64,000 nt of DNA, taken from contig CAWANF010000007.1 of assembly GCA_963783355.1 (NCBI GenBank), positions 186,001-250,000 of the forward strand, read 5' to 3'. The notes below the pieces were generated by a model that saw only the letters and a program-made list of their open reading frames with translations, had not been told where the DNA came from and made no database searches. Below, piece after piece: positions 38,913-50,588 of the stretch. The position numbers were made by a program, and so were the translations under genes. Source of the DNA: CAWANF01 sp963783355 (GTDB taxonomy: Bacteria; Bacteroidota; Rhodothermia; Balneolales; DATFMH01). The stretch's first letter is position 1; each line of letters starts with the position of its first letter.

Positions 38913-39680
38913 TCAATCTCTGTTCCTTCGGGCAATAATGCGTAATCCATCGAGTGTCAGCCAGCTGTCCACTTCATCAAAACAGGTTGTGTGCGGACCT
39001 ATAACTTCCGATAAACCCCCGGTGGCAATGACTTTAGCTTTTCCCGGCAATTCCCGCTTCAGACGTTCAACCAGGCCTTCAATCATGCAAATATGTCCCA
39101 CAAACAAACCGGATTGCATGGCAGAACGCGTATTGGTGCCAATCACGGAAACCGGTGGCTCCATCGGCACCTCCGACAGCTGAGCCGTATTTCCGACCAA
39201 AGCCCGCATCGTCACACCCAGTCCGGCGGCGATGGCTCCACCTGCAATGATTCCAGGTTCTTTCACCGTCATGAGCGTTGTGGCCGTCCCGAAATCGATA
39301 ACGATACAATTTATTCTGAAACGATTCCAGGCCGCCACCGCGTTGGCAATCAAGTCGCTGCCGATGGTATCGGACGGATTCACACCAATCGTCAGACCCG
39401 TATCCGTTGTATGATCCAGCACAATCACATTTTCATATCCCCAGCGATTAAATAACGCCTTAAAAACGCCGGTAAGCACCGGAACGACACTGCTCAAAAT
39501 AACCTGACCGAAGTCGCTGACGGCAATTTCTTCACTGGAAAGGAGCGAGCGCAAGGTAACGGAATATTCATCAGTCGTGCGATCATGAACGGTCTGAATC
39601 CGCCACTGATGAATCCAGTCTCCATTCCGGGAAATGCCCACGACAATGTTCGAGTTTCCCACATCGACTGCTAACAACAT
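38913..39680 (-). CDS. coaX: Type III pantothenate kinase
   Basis: A 255-residue ASKHA-fold kinase for the first step of CoA synthesis. It starts MLLAVDVGNSNIVVGI (phosphate-1 motif) and contains DRTTDEYSVTLRSLL, the NPSDTIGSDLIANAVAAWNR segment, VIDFGTATTLMTV (phosphate-2) and IAGGAIAAGLGVTMRALVGN. These are the CoaX motifs; there is no P-loop as in CoaA. Length is typical. Transcribed alone. Confidence 0.95.
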   Translation of the reverse strand: MLLAVDVGNSNIVVGISRNGDWIHQWRIQTVHDRTTDEYSVTLRSLLSSEEIAVSDFGQVILSSVVPVLTGVFKALFNRWGYENVIVLDHTTDTGLTIGVNPSDTIGSDLIANAVAAWNRFRINCIVIDFGTATTLMTVKEPGIIAGGAIAAGLGVTMRALVGNTAQLSEVPMEPPVSVIGTNTRSAMQSGLFVGHICMIEGLVERLKRELPGKAKVIATGGLSEVIGPHTTCFDEVDSWLTLDGLRIIARRNRD

Positions 39681-39935
39681 ACGGTAGAATCTTATATGAA
39701 TATGTTTTGGTAATTAATGATACCAAATTTCAGAATGTTGTTCATGGAAATATTGCATTCGTAAACGTAAGATTCAGTAATTTTCGTATGGATATTTTAT
39801 GAAATAGAGTAATTTTCGGATTTTTGCTATCATTTAAAGCAATAACATAAAAGCCCCTGATCTTTTTTATATCAACTTAACACTGGCCCAGATGTGGTTG
39901 TTTTATGAGGTTCTATTTAACTGGAGTTAGGAAAA

Positions 39936-40831
39936 TTATATTGTCATATCCGATTCATAAATCTGCCTGATGTTGCTGACATCGTAGCTTGGAATGGCAC
40001 CACTCTGTGAAGCAACATATGCTCCGGCCGCATTTGCAAATTCGATGATATCCTGCCCCTTTTTCCCGATTTTATTCCAACAATAAGAGCAGCTAAAAAA
40101 GCATCACCGGCACCCACCGTATCTGCTACTTTGACTTTAAACCCCGGATGACTGAAGCATTCATTGTCATATAAAAGGATGGCTCCATTCGATGACTTTG
40201 TTACGGTTATTACCGGACAATTAAATTTCTGTGATAGTATTCTGATCGCATCTTCCTGTGAATCCGGCAAATCGAACCATTCCGCCAGCTGATGCAATTC
40301 ATCGTCATTTATTTTAAGTATGTCGGCTGCCATTAGTGATTCCTCAATGATCTGCTTGGTTACATAAGGAGGACGCAGGTTAATATCAAATATCTTATGA
40401 CATTTACTCTTTAATAATTCTTTTATTGTATTACGAGTCGTTTTATTTCGTTGCGCTAAACTGCCGAAAACAATCCCCCAAGCATCTTTGAGTCGTTCAA
40501 TAAGCAAATTCGAGAGTTCGATATAATCCCATGCAACGGGTTCTTTGATCTGATAGTTCGGGCTTCCTTCCTCGTCCAGTTCAACCATTACAAATCCTGT
40601 TTCAAAATTTTTATCAACCTGGACCAAATCTTTTAATAATCCTTTTCCACTGATTCTTCTTAAAGCTTCAATCCCAAGCCGGTCATCACCGACCCTACTC
40701 ACAATCAATACTTGTTCTTCCAGGTTATGCAAGTGAAGACTAACATTTAGCGGTGCGCCTCCCAAAAACAACCCGAAGGGCAAAGAATCCCATAAAACTT
40801 CACCGATACAAATTATTTCTTCTTTACTCAT
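39936..40831 (-). pseudogene. PfkB-family fructokinase, 3' frameshift in an A-run
   Basis: A sugar kinase of about 298 residues. The N-terminal part reads ICIGEVLWDSLPFGLFLGGA, a typical fructokinase start, and the active site DTVGAGDAFLAALIVGI is present. After this the listed frame ends in unrelated residues (GKRGRISSNLQ). If the run of five A (near 40069-40073) had six, the frame would continue GKKGQDIIEFANAAGAYVAS and SQSGAIPSYDVSNIRQIYES, a normal PfkB C-terminus, stopping at 39936-39938. So one base is missing, or -1 slippage on the A-run restores the protein. It is the last gene of the fructan operon and would phosphorylate released fructose. Confidence 0.85.
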
Positions 40832-40948
40832 GATAATTTATTACCAAATTTCCAAACACTATCCCCTTGATGAAAGAACAACCATGTCACCAGATTTTGA
40901 TCGCAAACGGGGATAATTTTATATGATTATTTATATTTGTAGTATACT

Positions 40949-42307
40949 TTACACTTCCAGCGTCTCAACTTCTTTTGGAGAAAGCCCCAACTCGATTTCT
41001 ATTTGTTCTAAAGATTTCCCTTTTGTTTCAGGTATGTAAACAAGTATAAAGAAGAAGGTGATGACACTTAAAACTCCAAATATGCCGAAAGCGATGGCGC
41101 CACCCATTTTATCCAGCATCCAGGGAAATGTCTGCACAACCAGATAAGTACACATCCAACTGATACCGGTAGATACCGACATGGCTGCTCCACGATATTT
41201 ATTGGGATAAATTTCAGAGGTTACGACCCACATAACCGGAGCAAGTGAAGCGGCGAAGGATGCGATATATCCTAATACAGAAAACAATACAATTAAACCA
41301 TGAACATCACCTGTGCCAAATGCCCATACCAACACTCCCAATGAAATAGCCATACCCGCCGAACCGGCTAACAACAGAGGTTTGCGTCCCAATTTATCAA
41401 TCAACCCGATGGCCACAAAGGTAAATCCAACATTGACTACCCCGACAATGACCGATTGCAAAAATGCGGAACTCGTAGCCACACCCGTTTTGGCAAAAAT
41501 GGTTGGAGCAAAATATATAATAGCATTAATCCCTGTTATCTGTTGAAACGCCGCCAGTAAAATGCCAATAATCATAATCTTTCCCATTGTTCCTCTAAAC
41601 AAAACACGAATTCCGACATCTACTTTTTCCTTCAGGGTCTTATCAATTTCATCGAGTTGTTCTTTAGCATGCTCATCACCACCCAAATCAGTCAATGTCT
41701 TCAGGGCTTTGTCACGCTGTTTATTTTTAACAAGCCATCTCGGACTTTCCGGAACCAGAAATAGTGACAAAAAGAATATTATAGCAGGTATCACTTCACT
41801 TCCCAGCATATAACGCCAGTTTTGATCGCCAGCATTGACCAACAAATAGTTTGTAAAATAGACGACCAGAATACCTATGGTTATAGCTAATTGATTTAGC
41901 GATACTAAACGTCCGCGCAAGTGAGATGGAGAAATCTCGGCGATATACGTAGGAGAAAGCAACGAGGCTGCTCCCACCGCTATTCCACAGGTTATACGGG
42001 ATACAATAAAAAACCAAAAGGCCGTAGCTGTTGCAGAGCCCACCGCGGAAATGGCAAAAATGATCGATGTGGATATCAACATTCTTTTTCGGCCGAACAT
42101 ATCGCTCAAACGCCCGGAAATTCCTGCTCCAACCATGCAACCGAGGACTAAAGAACCAACCGCCCAGCCAAGCCCAATTTGGCTCAAAGTAAAATACTGT
42201 TTGATAAACGGATTGGCTCCGGATATAACGGCCGTATCAAAACCAAATAAAAATCCACCTAATGCAGCTACAATGGTGATGAGATAAACATAATACCTTT
42301 TTTTCAT
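40949..42307 (-). CDS. MFS sugar transporter (sugar porter family)
   Basis: A 452-residue 12-helix permease of the SP family. Signature elements are GFLFGFDTAVISGANPFIKQ (helix 1), GRLSDMFGRKRMLI (loop 2-3), PESPRWLVKNK (after helix 6), QQITGINAIIYFAPTIF (helix 7) and the PETKGKSLEQIE end. It probably imports fructose or short fructo-oligosaccharides; the substrate is inferred from neighbours. It lies 3 bp downstream of a GH32 gene and before the fructokinase. Unlike its neighbours it has no frameshift. Confidence 0.92.
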   Translation of the reverse strand: MKKRYYVYLITIVAALGGFLFGFDTAVISGANPFIKQYFTLSQIGLGWAVGSLVLGCMVGAGISGRLSDMFGRKRMLISTSIIFAISAVGSATATAFWFFIVSRITCGIAVGAASLLSPTYIAEISPSHLRGRLVSLNQLAITIGILVVYFTNYLLVNAGDQNWRYMLGSEVIPAIIFFLSLFLVPESPRWLVKNKQRDKALKTLTDLGGDEHAKEQLDEIDKTLKEKVDVGIRVLFRGTMGKIMIIGILLAAFQQITGINAIIYFAPTIFAKTGVATSSAFLQSVIVGVVNVGFTFVAIGLIDKLGRKPLLLAGSAGMAISLGVLVWAFGTGDVHGLIVLFSVLGYIASFAASLAPVMWVVTSEIYPNKYRGAAMSVSTGISWMCTYLVVQTFPWMLDKMGGAIAFGIFGVLSVITFFFILVYIPETKGKSLEQIEIELGLSPKEVETLEV

Positions 42308-42310
42308 GAT

Positions 42311-43910
42311 TTATTTCCTGTATGATTTCAATTTCCAGATATCCATTGATTTTACTTTTGCATTCCCATTTTTGGCGAATAACGCTATCCCATCCGAGCT
42401 CAATTTGGGATATATATCGTCTGTGATAACTCTTTTTCCACCATTTGCAAAGACTTCAACCGAACTGCGATCTACCAGTATATGCAATTCGATTTGACCG
42501 TTATCCAGCTGTAATGGGGCAGTCTGAACACCGGGGAAATCCTTGCTGAAACCATTATCACCAGAATGAGTACGATCAACATATAGTTCTTTTTTTGAAG
42601 AATTGTATCCTATCACTGTTTCCTGGGTTTCCCCTTTCCGAACAATCAATCCAAAATTATTTGATGTTGACGGATCGATGATGGTTTTTATTTCGAATGA
42701 CGTACCCGATATACCTTTCTTTGTTAACGACAGATCTCCAGAGGATACGGACAAATTATCAAAATGATAATGATTCCCTCGCAACGAGTTCAATTCTTTA
42801 ACCGGTTGTTGTACCAAGTAATAACCATTAGAACCCTTTTGAACAAGAATGGAACGGGGTATCGACATCATACCCCTAAATGGTGCAGTAGGGGCATTTC
42901 CCGCATATTGCCAGTTATCCATCCATCCAAGCCATAATGTTCGTCCATCTTCGGGCGGAATATTATCCCATGACGTGGCGGCATAAAAATCTTTGCCGTA
43001 ATCTACCCAATGTGCACTGTTGGCAAACATAGGATCGGGGGTAAACGTTTTGCCGTTAAAACCACCGATAAAATATTGTCCGCCGGAACCGCCGGAAATG
43101 GCCCCCGGATTAATTCCAACTTCTAAAACCCATTTTGTTTCATTTGGATGCCCTACCACTTTAACTTTATCGAGCATAGGACACTCCCAAACACCGCTCA
43201 CGGCTCCGGTTTGGCCAAAATCACTCAATTTGGTCCAGTGTTTTAAATCAGGCGAGCTGTAAAAACGAACTTTATGTTCTGCAGATAAAGCAACAACCAT
43301 AATCCATTGATGATCAGGACGATACCAGAATACTTTGGGATCCCTGAAATTTTTCGAGTTTATCGTAATGACAGGATTCCCGCCGTATTTCGTCCATGTT
43401 CTTCCATAATCCAGACTATACGCCAACCGCTGATCTTGGATTCCTGTTTTCGTATTATTTCCCGCATAAATGGCAACCATAGGAATCTTGCCGTTTTTCC
43501 CAAAACCGCTGGTATTGTTAGAATCGACTACAGCACAACCCGAAAAGATCATCACATCATTGCTTTCAGGTATGGCAACCGGTAATTCATTCCAGTGTAT
43601 CATATCAGTAGAAACAGCATGTCCCCAACTCATATGTCCCCAGTTAATTCCAAATGGATTGTATTGAAAAAACAAATGGTATTCTCCATGAAAATAAACC
43701 AGTCCATTTGGATCATTCGTCCAGTTTTTATTGGGAATAAAATGGAATTGCGACCAGGTATGAATTAACATTTAAAGCTTTATATCCGACAGCAGCATTT
43801 TTTTGAGATGAATCTATGTTCTGGCATGAACCTATTGCTGTAATACAGAAAAACAAAAAAAACGACATAATAGTCACATCAAATTCGTATAAATACGGTT
43901 TATATCTCAT
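42311..43910 (-). pseudogene. GH32 fructanase (levanase/inulinase type), one frameshift after the signal peptide
   Basis: A family 32 glycoside hydrolase that cleaves fructosyl bonds. Nucleophile motif NWTNDPNGLVYFHGEYH, transition-state stabiliser FRDPKVFWY and acid/base WECPML are intact, as is the C-terminal beta-sandwich (HILVDRSSVEVFANGGKR). The main frame (42311-43771) lacks a signal; the next frame (43728-43910) supplies a lipoprotein signal with lipobox AIGSC. Removing one base (A at about 43756 on the plus strand) joins them as NVNSYRSQFHFIPNKNW, like the paralogue's TANPYRPQFHFSPDSNW. It should act at the cell surface or in the periplasm. The frameshift may be a sequence error. Confidence 0.88.
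43617..43726. repeat. 110-bp tract nearly identical to the second GH32 gene, copy 1
   Basis: From GCATGTCCCC to TTCGTCCAGTT this tract matches 45233-45342 with one mismatch (T/C at about position 43638), while sequence on both sides matches at only roughly 75-85%. It encodes the nucleophile region of the enzyme. Confidence 0.85.
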
Positions 43911-43951
43911 ATGGATTTTTTATTAGTTTTTTCAGGAATAGTTACTCAATC

Positions 43952-45513
43952 TCATTTCCTATATGATTTCAACTTCCAGATATCTAGAGAGGCGACATCA
44001 ACTTTACCATCCTTAGAAAATAATTGTAAACCGTCAGAGCTCATTTTGGGATATATATCATCAGTCATTACTCTTTTACCATTGTTTGCAAAAACTTCGA
44101 AGGAACAACGATCGACCAGTATATGTAATTTTATTTCTCTGTCATTAAGAGTAAGAGGCGCTGTTTGTATACTTTTAAAATTCTTAAAGGATGTATTCGC
44201 ACCGGATTCTTTCCTATTTATGTACAACTTGTGTTCAGATGTGTTATATCCTATGACTGTTTTTTGACTTTTACCTTTTCGGACAACAATACCAAACTCA
44301 TCAGAATTCTTTGGCTTAAGAGTTGCTTCAATTTCGAGTGTCGTTCCACGAACTCCTTTATTACTTAAAGGAAAACTGCCTGAATTAATGGGAATATTAT
44401 TTAAAATGATAATGTTTTCCTCTCAGTTCTTGCAATTCTTTAACCGGTTTCTGTGTAATATAATAGCCGTTTTTGCCCTGCTTCACATGAATACTTCGGG
44501 GAAATGTCATCATTCCGCGAAATGGCTTAGTTGGACCCGTTACCATCCCGGCCAACCATATTGTTCTACCATCTTCAGGCGGAATATTTGACCAGGAAAT
44601 TGCCGCATAAAAATCATTCCCATAATCAACTCTGTGTACACCTTTCCTGAAATTCGGTTCAGGTATGAAAGATTTACCGTCAAAATTTCCTATAAAATAT
44701 TGCCCACTCCTGTATTTACCTATCTGGCAGGATATTTCCAAAACCCATTTAGTTTGCGACGGGTGGCCAAGAACGTGAATTTTATCGAGCATTGGGCACT
44801 CCCAGCTGCCACGTTCAGCTCCGGCGGGCCCAAAATCACTTAGTTTGACCCAGTGTTTCAAATCATGGGACCCGTAAAAACGAACCTTAAACTGATTCGA
44901 AAGAGCCACAACCATTATCCATTCATGATCAGGAGAATACCAAAAAACTTTAGGATCCCGAAAACTTTTAGAATGAAGTGTAATGACGGGGTTACACCTG
45001 ATATTTGGTCCATGTGCGACCATAATCCAAACTGTAAGCCAGGCGTTGATCCTGAATTCCTGTTTTAGAGTTGTCCCCGGCATAGATAGCAACCATTGGA
45101 ATTTTACCGTCTTTGCCAAAACCGCTGGTATTATTCGAATCAACTACAGCACTACCAGAAAATATCATCACATTTTTACCTTCAGGAATGGCTACCGGCA
45201 ATTGTATCCAATGAATCAAATCAGTAGAAACTGCATGTCCCCAACTCATATGCCCCCAGTTAATTCCAAATGGATTGTATTGAAAAAACAAATGGTATTC
45301 TCCATGAAAATAAACCAGTCCATTTGGATCATTCGTCCAGTTGCTGTCGGGTGAGAAATGAAACTGAGGTCGATAAGGATTAGCAGTAAACGATTTAAAG
45401 GCACTTTTTAAATTTGTCGATTGCCCGTTACAACTATCTGTCAAAAGTAATAAAAACAAGCAAAACAATAATGATAAAGCACTTATATAAGATTTCTGTA
45501 CATTCATTTCCAT
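43952..45513 (-). pseudogene. GH32 fructanase paralogue, broken into three frames
   Basis: A second family 32 enzyme, a close paralogue of the neighbour. Part one (45513 to about 44992) has a lipoprotein signal (lipobox LTDSC), NWTNDPNGLVYF and ends near RTWTKY. Part two (to 44397) carries FRDPKVFWY and WECPMLD. Part three (to 43952) is the C-terminal beta-sandwich (HILVDRCSFEVFANNGKR). Breaks lie near 45000 (around TATCAGGTGTAACCCC on the coding strand) and near 44400 (one A missing from TTTAAATAAT). All catalytic motifs survive, so decay is recent or the indels are sequence errors. Predicted surface lipoprotein of the fructan operon. Confidence 0.85.
45233..45342. repeat. 110-bp tract nearly identical to the first GH32 gene, copy 2
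   Basis: Partner of 43617-43726: same orientation, 110 bp, one mismatch. It points to recent gene conversion or recombination between the tandem paralogues. Confidence 0.85.
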
Positions 45514-45560
45514 TATTCAACACCTTTCAGCAAATGTCCGGAATATTTTATTTATGAGAA

Positions 45561-45596
45561 AAGACAGGTGTCTGAAAATTCTCAAATACCTGTCTT
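45561..45596 (-). terminator. Hairpin between susD and GH32 (terminator or processing stem)
   Basis: AAGACAGGT and ACCTGTCTT form a perfect 9-bp stem with an 18-nt loop, 22 bp beyond the susD stop. On the minus strand it is followed by TTCTC and an A/T-rich stretch. In this position a partial terminator or RNA-stabilising stem would give more susCD message than downstream enzyme message. Confidence 0.65.
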
Positions 45597-45617
45597 TGTT
45601 ATTCATTCATCTATTTA

Positions 45618-47355
45618 TTAATTCCAACCATAGTTCTGTTTATACAAACCATTGCTGAGATTAATCTGATTTTGAGGAATAGGCAGATATTCATCCCTGT
45701 TTTTCTGGAAATGGGCTGATCCCATATAGGGTCGCTTAGTCTTTTCAACAGCGAAATAATTATTCATAACGCTGTCTGCAACGCCCCACCGAACCAAGTC
45801 AAAAAATCGGCTTCCCTCCATAGCAAATTCCATACGGCGTTCCCACCGGAGCGCCCTGCGGGCATAATCCTGTGTCCAGGTACAGTTGACCCCCGGCTGA
45901 TATGTTTCCATATGATAATTCGATATTGACTTGTCCAGTTTGAATATTTTAGCTCACTTGCGCTATTTAACGCTCGCTGCCTTACCTGATTAATTAATGG
46001 CAAAGCCTCATTTTGTCTGCCCAATTCAATTAAAGCTTCTGCCTTCCATAATAAAACATCAGCATAACGGATAATAACCGTATTCTTCGAACTGGCATAA
46101 AACGGGCCAACTTTCTTCAAACAGGGGCAGCTTGGCAGCTTTGTCTCTTTCATCGAAGAATAATATCCGTAATCATTAGGTGTTCTTGCCCAGGATTTTT
46201 CATAAATGAAGGTAGGATCATCTTTCCAGGGATGTCCGGGAATACCAACCGTGTAATCCAGGCGGGGATCCACTGTATTTGTCCTGAAATTAACAGAATC
46301 TTTCATATCCGTATTATTATAGGTGGTGAATTCCGGTAACCCATTCGTACCCGTTTTATAGGCATTTACCAGGTTCTGACTTGGAATGTGAAACCAGCAA
46401 CAACCATAGGAAGGATTCATTGGATAATTCAGGGCCGATCCCATATCTACACGTCCATTAGGTGTTCCATCGTTAATAGATCGCTGAACTGCCCAGACCG
46501 ATTCTTTACTATTGTCATAAGCATACAGGAAATTATTACCGTAATTATTGAGCAAACCATATTGACCAGAATTGATTACATCCGTTGTCAATGTTACAAC
46601 ATCCTGTAAATCCGATTGATTGATGCTGGTTACATTATTCTGTGCATCCTGAACATATGCTTCATACAAACGAACTTTAGCTAGGTAAGCCTCAGCGGCA
46701 TATTTTGTAGGCCGTCCAACATCTTTTTGTGTTTTAGGAAGATTATTAACAGCCATTTGAAATTCATTGGCAATTTTTTCCCAAAGCTGCTGACTGCTGT
46801 ATTGCACATTAGATACATTTTTAAGGCTGTCAAGGGGTGTATCAGCTGTAAAAAAAGGAATATGTTTAAACAGGATTTTTAACAGGAAATAATAATGCCC
46901 CCTGATAAAATGCATCTCCGCTTCACGTTCCGTTTTTTGCGGAAAATCGCTTGTTTTCAAAGTTTGCAGTCTTCTGAGAGCATCGTCGGCCCTCGAGATA
47001 CCAACATATAACCGGAACCATAACTGATCGAACTTCGGCTGATCCGGACGCATGAAAGCAAACAATTCCATGTCGTTATAACCTCCCTGGTCCGCCGTTC
47101 CTCTTCCACCTTTATAAGCATCGTCAGCACGAAACATCTCCATATGGCCACAAACTCTCAAATGGAACAGTCCAGTGATCATTACCGAATGACGAATAGG
47201 ACTGCTGTCACCATTTGATCTACTCTTTGTGGTGTATTTAAATCTGAACCGTTAATGACTCCTTTTGGCTGGTAATTCAAAAAGTTTGATTTACAGGAAG
47301 TCATCATAAATATCACCAACCCGGCAATTATGATTAAAAATCTAAATCTTTTCAT
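45618..47355 (-). pseudogene. susD: SusD-like outer-membrane glycan-binding lipoprotein, frameshifted
   Basis: A RagB/SusD family protein of about 575 residues that binds oligosaccharides over the SusC channel. The start at 47355 gives a lipoprotein signal (MKRFRFLIIIAGLVIFMMTSC). Three indels are visible: near 47195 (removing one T restores AYSSFGNDHWTVPFESLWPY), near 47125 (removing one T gives DV-RADDAYKGG), and near 45915 (adding one A gives SQYRNYHMETYQPG). The central frame (45764-47182) holds typical segments such as KYAAEAYLAKVRLYEAY and IIRYADVLLWKAEALIELGR; the end frame has RWERRMEFAMEGSRFFDLVR. Lies directly after susC. Confidence 0.88.
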
Positions 47356-47373
47356 AATGTGTATAGTTTAATT

Positions 47374-50300
47374 TTAAAATTGTACATCAAATCCAATGGT
47401 AATCCTTCGAGGCAGAGGGTAGGCATTATTTGGATTTTCCGGATCCGGATTTGTAAAAGCATTGGGACCCTTATTGTCTTTGAATGTCAACAAATTTTCA
47501 CCTCGGACATACACCCTGAATTTATGCATGCTCAGGCTCTTTTGAATTCTTGCTGGTAATGTGTAACCAATTTCCAAAGTCCGTAGTTTGAGATATGAAC
47601 CGTTCTCAACAAAATACGTAGACATCCTGGATTCATCATTTTGATCTGAAAGAGATAGAGCCGGAATATATGTGTTGGTATTGTTAAGGGTCTCATGCAT
47701 CTAATGTTCTGGCACCATAATTTGTACCATTCCAAATAGATGTAAAATCCGTATATACTTTGGTAGGATTATTCACGGCAATACCCTGTATCCCCTGGAA
47801 AAAGACAGTCATGTCGAAATTTTTGTAGGAAAAATCAGCATTCAGTCCATATGAAATATCCGGACTGTTAACCCCGATATATTTTTGATCTAGGGAATTG
47901 ATGACACCATCACCATTTAAATCCTTATATCTTAACCGGCCAACTCCTTTACCCGGCTGAGCAGCAGAGTTCTGAACTTCCTGCTGATTCTGGAAAATTC
48001 CCTGAACAACATAACCAAAATATGATTCCATTGGATGTCCAAGAATATGCTTCTCTGAGTTACCGGGATAAGCGTTAAATACAGAAGATGGCAACTTGGT
48101 TACTTTATCGCGTGTATGGCTCAAATTACCGGTAATGTCGTAATGGAGCCCACCTGTATTACCCTGGTATTCAATCTGAAATTCCCATCCGTGATTCGCA
48201 ACTGATGCACCATTAACCCATTGATTTCCACCATCTCCAATAACAGCAAGGTAGGGTGGCAAAATCAAAATATCGTTGGTATGACTAAAAAAGTAATCAA
48301 ATGACCCACTTATTTTTTGGGCAAAAAGACCGTAATCGACACCAAGGTTTGTTTCTGTCTTACTTTCCCATTTCAGGTTAGGATTGGCCGTTTGCGTACG
48401 TTCGAAACCGGAAGGTAATGTACCCGTTTCTTGTCCACTAATAGCGTAAGCTGTTCCGTTCCCGGGTCCCCACGTATTATCATTACCGTAATTGGCATTA
48501 TAAAGTGCGAAACGTGCATTATCTGCAATATCCTGAATGACCGGTTCGTCCCGAACCGGAACGTAATTTTAGATCAGAAATGAACGGAAGATTATTACGA
48601 ACGAATTGCTCCTGACTTAGCCTCCACCCAGCGGAAAAAGCAGGAAACAATCCAAACTGATGATTGATCCCGAACCGGGAAGATCCATCATACCTCAATG
48701 TTCCGGAAAGCAGATATTTATTTTGGTAGCTATAACCCACTTTTCCAAAATATGAAAGTAATTGAAAACCGGAATCATTTCCGCCATAATACCGGTTCTC
48801 TGTTTCCAGCGTCATTAGTAAAAATAACTGTTTGTCTGTAATGCAAATTGCTAAGTGTAGGTAGAAATGTTTTGCGATGAATTATTCACCATTTCCATTC
48901 CGCGAAGAATGGAAATATCATAATTACCAATATCCGTTTTGTACTGCAATGTATTATGCCAATCCCAATTGAGATTGTTGTTTTCATACATCGAAAGGGA
49001 ATTTATTGTGCGAGTTAAAAATCCACTTGTATAAGTTTGTTGAATAAAACGGTTGTAATCGTTTTCATAATTAATCCCAAAATCTGTTTTGAACGTAAGA
49101 TTTGACAAAAAGTCAATATGCATATAAACATCTCCAAGTGCGATAACGGAATTATTTTTGTTCCACTGATTCTGGTCAATTAATCGAACCGGGTTATCGC
49201 GATCGTCAAAACCAGCACCCGATGGACCTGCCCATCCACCATTGAACAGTCTGCACAGGTAAAATAGGCTGAACAATCAGAGCCAGCCGACATAGGTGTT
49301 CCACCGGCACCACTGGGAACGGGTGTCTGACGGCCTTTGGAAAGATTCAAGTTTTCACCAACGTGTAATTTCCCATCAAGATATTTATAATCGGCATTGA
49401 CACGAGCCGCAATCCGGCTGTAATTCGTTTTCTTTACAATGCCCCTGTTTTTATCATAATTCAAAGAGAAATAGACACTACCTTTGTCCGTACCGTTCGC
49501 AATTGAAATGTTGTAATTCTGAATTAATCCCAGTTGAGATATTTGATTATACCAATTCGTATTGGCCGATTTAATACCATCGGCCTGACTCACCCAGGTT
49601 GGAACTATTACTTTGTCCAATATGGCATTTCCTTTGGAATCTTTATGCCATTAATAGTTATAAATGGAGGTAGCGTTGAAGAATTAATACCATCATTTAT
49701 GGCTGCCCGCCAAAGCACCTTACCTCTTTGAACCGTATTCAGAATGTTCAGTTTTGAAACATAATCTCTTCTGTTGTCAAAATGGAACTGAATTCAACAT
49801 TAGTTTGCCCATTTTGCGGAATTTTCGTAGTGATTATTATAACCCCATTTGATGCCCTTGCACCATAAATGGAAGCCGATGAAGCATCTTTCAATACTGG
49901 AATCGTACTGGATATCGTTGGGGTTGATATTGCTTAAACCACTGGTAGTTGGTACACCATCTATAATATAAAGTGGAATATTATTTCCTAAGGTGCTCAA
50001 TCCTCGAATTAAGACATTAGAACTTACGCCTGGCGTACCGTCTAAGACAATATTTACCCCTGCAATATGTGCCTGAAGCGATTTACCATAACATCACTGG
50101 AACTGGCATCTTTTATATCCTTTGTATTTACAACAGATACCGCTCCAGTCAAATCTGCTTTTCTTTCTGTTTGATATCCCACAATAACAATTTGCTGGCC
50201 AATAACCGTTTCAGGCTCCAGTTTTACATTAATAATAAATTGTCCTTCTAACGTTATTATTTTAGATTTATAACCGATATAAGAAAAGACAAGTGTATCA

Positions 50301-50530
50301 GCGGAGCCGGGTACCGATAATTGATAATGACCTTTGACATTTGTTGCCGTACCCAATCGGGTTCCTTTAACAACGACATTCACACCAGGAAGTGAAGAAC
50401 CATCACTGGCATCGGTAACCTTCCCGCTAATCTCCTGTTGACTAAGATTTGCTCCAAAAGTTGTTTTTTGAATAATAAGTAAGACAAAGCTAAAACAAAC
50501 CATCAGAACAAGTTTGTTGCAATATTTCAT
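47374..50530 (-). pseudogene. susC: SusC-like TonB-dependent transporter, broken by about ten indels
   Basis: A SusC/RagA outer-membrane channel, about 1,050 residues when reconstructed. Signal peptide and carboxypeptidase-like domain (SGKVTDASDGSSLPGVNVVV, about residues 34-53) come first, then the TonB box/plug (VIVGYQTERKADLTGAVSVV). In another frame follow LIRGLSTLGNNIPLYIIDGV and DASSASIYGARASNGVIIIT, and finally the barrel up to the last segment RRITIGFDVQF. Frame changes occur near 50085, 49905, 49778, 49640, 49290, 49240, 48868, 48800, 48545 and 47705. Each is repaired by adding or removing one base, for example one A in GTTATGGTAAATCG. No internal nonsense substitutions were seen between them. 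Confidence 0.85.
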
Positions 50531-50588
50531 AGGGTACTCCGATTCACCTGGAATTGTTAATGATTTTATTACTTTATTGGTGTATCAT

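Noticed and set aside
47374..50530. Several separate small genes in the susC region
   Set aside because: All frames align end to end with one SusC protein when single-base indels are repaired.
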